Below, piece by piece: positions 15,100 to 15,507 of a DNA stretch of 15,507 nt. The position numbers were made by a program, and so were the translations under genes. The DNA comes from an uncultured Clostridia bacterium (GTDB lineage Bacteria > Bacillota > Clostridia > Christensenellales > Aristaeellaceae). The stretch covers positions 1 through 15,507 of the forward strand of contig CALGYL010000103.1 of NCBI GenBank assembly GCA_937934775.1, in the 5' to 3' direction. Position 1 is the first letter of the stretch. Every line of letters starts with the position of its first letter. The notes under the pieces were generated by a model, which had not been told where the DNA came from, ran no database searches, and saw only the letters and a program-made list of their open reading frames with translations.

Positions 15100-15156
15100 T
15101 TAGACGCAAGCGGCATGCGTTTTCTTACGTGTCGGGGCGAATATTTTGTCGCACAT
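15100..15156 (-). CDS. 18-codon ORF (possible leader peptide) ahead of sigma pair 2
   Basis: ATG at 15156 to TAA at 15100-15102 encodes MCDKIFAPTRKKTHAACV. An AAAGGAGG ribosome binding site (15163-15170) lies 6 nt upstream, the best-looking one in the window. The stop is 21 bp before the sigma GTG. The peptide is basic, with two Cys residues and no membrane segment, and I recognise no family. It could be a leader peptide controlling translation of the sigma gene, a small regulatory protein, or the truncated start of a lost gene. That it is translated is inferred from the ribosome binding site and spacing only. Confidence 0.5.
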   Translation of the reverse strand: MCDKIFAPTRKKTHAACV

Positions 15157-15177
15157 GCAAAACCTCCTTTGCATTCC

Positions 15178-15197
15178 CTATGAAACGCGTTCCATAG
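15178..15197. promoter_or_regulatory. 20-bp near-perfect palindrome in the leader of sigma pair 2
   Basis: CTATG-A-AACGCGTT-C-CATAG is symmetric at every position except one central-flanking pair. It ends 8 bp from the ribosome binding site of the 18-codon ORF. It could be a repressor operator. In the minus-strand RNA it could instead form an 8-bp hairpin (one G-U) with a CGCG loop next to the ribosome binding site. Confidence 0.55.
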
Positions 15198-15234
15198 AGC
15201 AGGAATCACTTGTGGATTATTATGCATACCCGTG

Positions 15235-15259
15235 GACGGCACCCTCGCAGGGGTATTCA
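15235..15259 (-). promoter_or_regulatory. Candidate ECF-type promoter for sigma pair 2
   Basis: On the minus strand TGAATA (15254-15259) is followed after 15 bp by CGTC (15235-15238), resembling the TGAAAC/CGTC-type elements used by many ECF factors, which suggests autoregulation. The -35 part lies in a tandem repeat, so a second TGAATA occurs 10 bp further upstream. The match is imperfect. Confidence 0.35.
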
Positions 15260-15269
15260 GGGGTATTCA
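15248..15269. repeat. Tandem 10-bp repeat upstream of sigma pair 2
   Basis: CAGGGGTATT is repeated twice in tandem plus two further bases (period 10, about one helical turn). It overlaps the candidate -35 element. Confidence 0.6.
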
Positions 15270-15270
15270 C

Positions 15271-15401
15271 TTTTGCCAGAAAAGGCTCCCGAAAGGCAAA
15301 AACAAGCCCCAAGTGGCCGAAAGCGCCGGCCTGCGTATTCCGCTCCGTGAGTGCAGTCGAACCGGAGGCCGTTGTGCACGCAAATCGGTGTCATTGTGCA
15401 C
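15271..15401. other. Gene-free spacer with inverted and direct repeats
   Basis: TTTTGCC (15271-15277) and GGCAAAA (15295-15301) form an inverted repeat with a 17-nt loop. TTGTGCAC occurs as direct repeats at 15372-15379 and 15394-15401, 22 bp apart (about two helical turns), each containing the palindrome GTGCAC. No gene with a ribosome binding site was seen. The repeats may be protein sites or debris of the neighbouring insertion sequence. Confidence 0.4.
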
Positions 15402-15440
15402 AGATTCCGGCAACGTTGGGCATGGGCGCCGCCCAGATTG

Positions 15441-15507
15441 CGCATCATCTATACGACCAACGCCATTGAGGGCTTCAACCGCCAACTCCGCAAGGTCACC
15501 AAGGCCA
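15441..15507 (+). pseudogene. IS256-family transposase fragment (5'-truncated, runs off the window)
   Basis: The plus-strand frame from 15441 reads RIIYTTNAIEGFNRQLRKVT and on to the window edge, a conserved C-terminal motif of IS256 (mutator-type) transposases. Upstream in this frame the expected transposase sequence is missing and a TGA lies at 15348-15350, so the 5' part has been lost. The fragment may continue beyond the window. It marks a junction of a mobile element next to the sigma operon. Confidence 0.8.

Noticed and set aside
1..15507. tRNA, rRNA, riboswitch or CRISPR array
   Set aside because: No cloverleaf, rRNA-like conserved block or regularly spaced repeat array was seen on reading; the short repeats noted occur only two at a time.

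Overview
The window looks like a moderately high-GC Gram-positive (Firmicutes/Clostridia-type) chromosome. The evidence is strong AGGAGG-type ribosome binding sites, GTG and ATG starts, tightly overlapping operons, ECF sigma/transmembrane anti-sigma pairs, an OmpR-type two-component system and a very large AraC regulator with a glycosidase-like sensor domain. No rRNA, tRNA or CRISPR array was seen, and the species cannot be named from the sequence alone.

Left part (1-3124): a secreted multi-SH3 protein on the minus strand runs off the left edge. Just upstream of it is an IS481-type transposase-like gene whose second catalytic Asp appears to be lost. About 750 bp then hold no convincing intact gene, only hairpins and a possible coding remnant.

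Middle (3125-7690): an MFS transporter (+) converges on an AraC-family regulator (-), and their stop codons share bases. The regulator gene is clearly more AT-rich than the signalling genes to its right, which suggests acquisition. Next to it is a broken group II PLP-dependent amino-acid decarboxylase, frameshifted near its start and cut off right after the PLP-lysine motif.

Right part (7599-15156) is a signalling island. Two paralogous ECF sigma/membrane anti-sigma pairs, both on the minus strand, flank a plus-strand operon of response regulator, histidine kinase and a membrane-anchored PepSY-like protein. All pairs are translationally coupled by ATGA, GTGA or 8-bp overlaps. The first anti-sigma has lost its C-terminal end and runs on into the decarboxylase remnant. 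An 11-bp tandem repeat of TTnACA type, typical of OmpR/PhoB-class regulators, sits inside the kinase gene ahead of the PepSY-like gene, and its core octamer recurs upstream of the response regulator. The second sigma gene is preceded by an 18-codon ORF with a very strong ribosome binding site, a 20-bp near-perfect palindrome and an ECF-like promoter.

The far right edge carries the 5'-truncated start of an IS256-type transposase tail. Transposase remnants at both ends, two truncated genes and the GC contrast together indicate a recombination-prone accessory region around a regulatory core.
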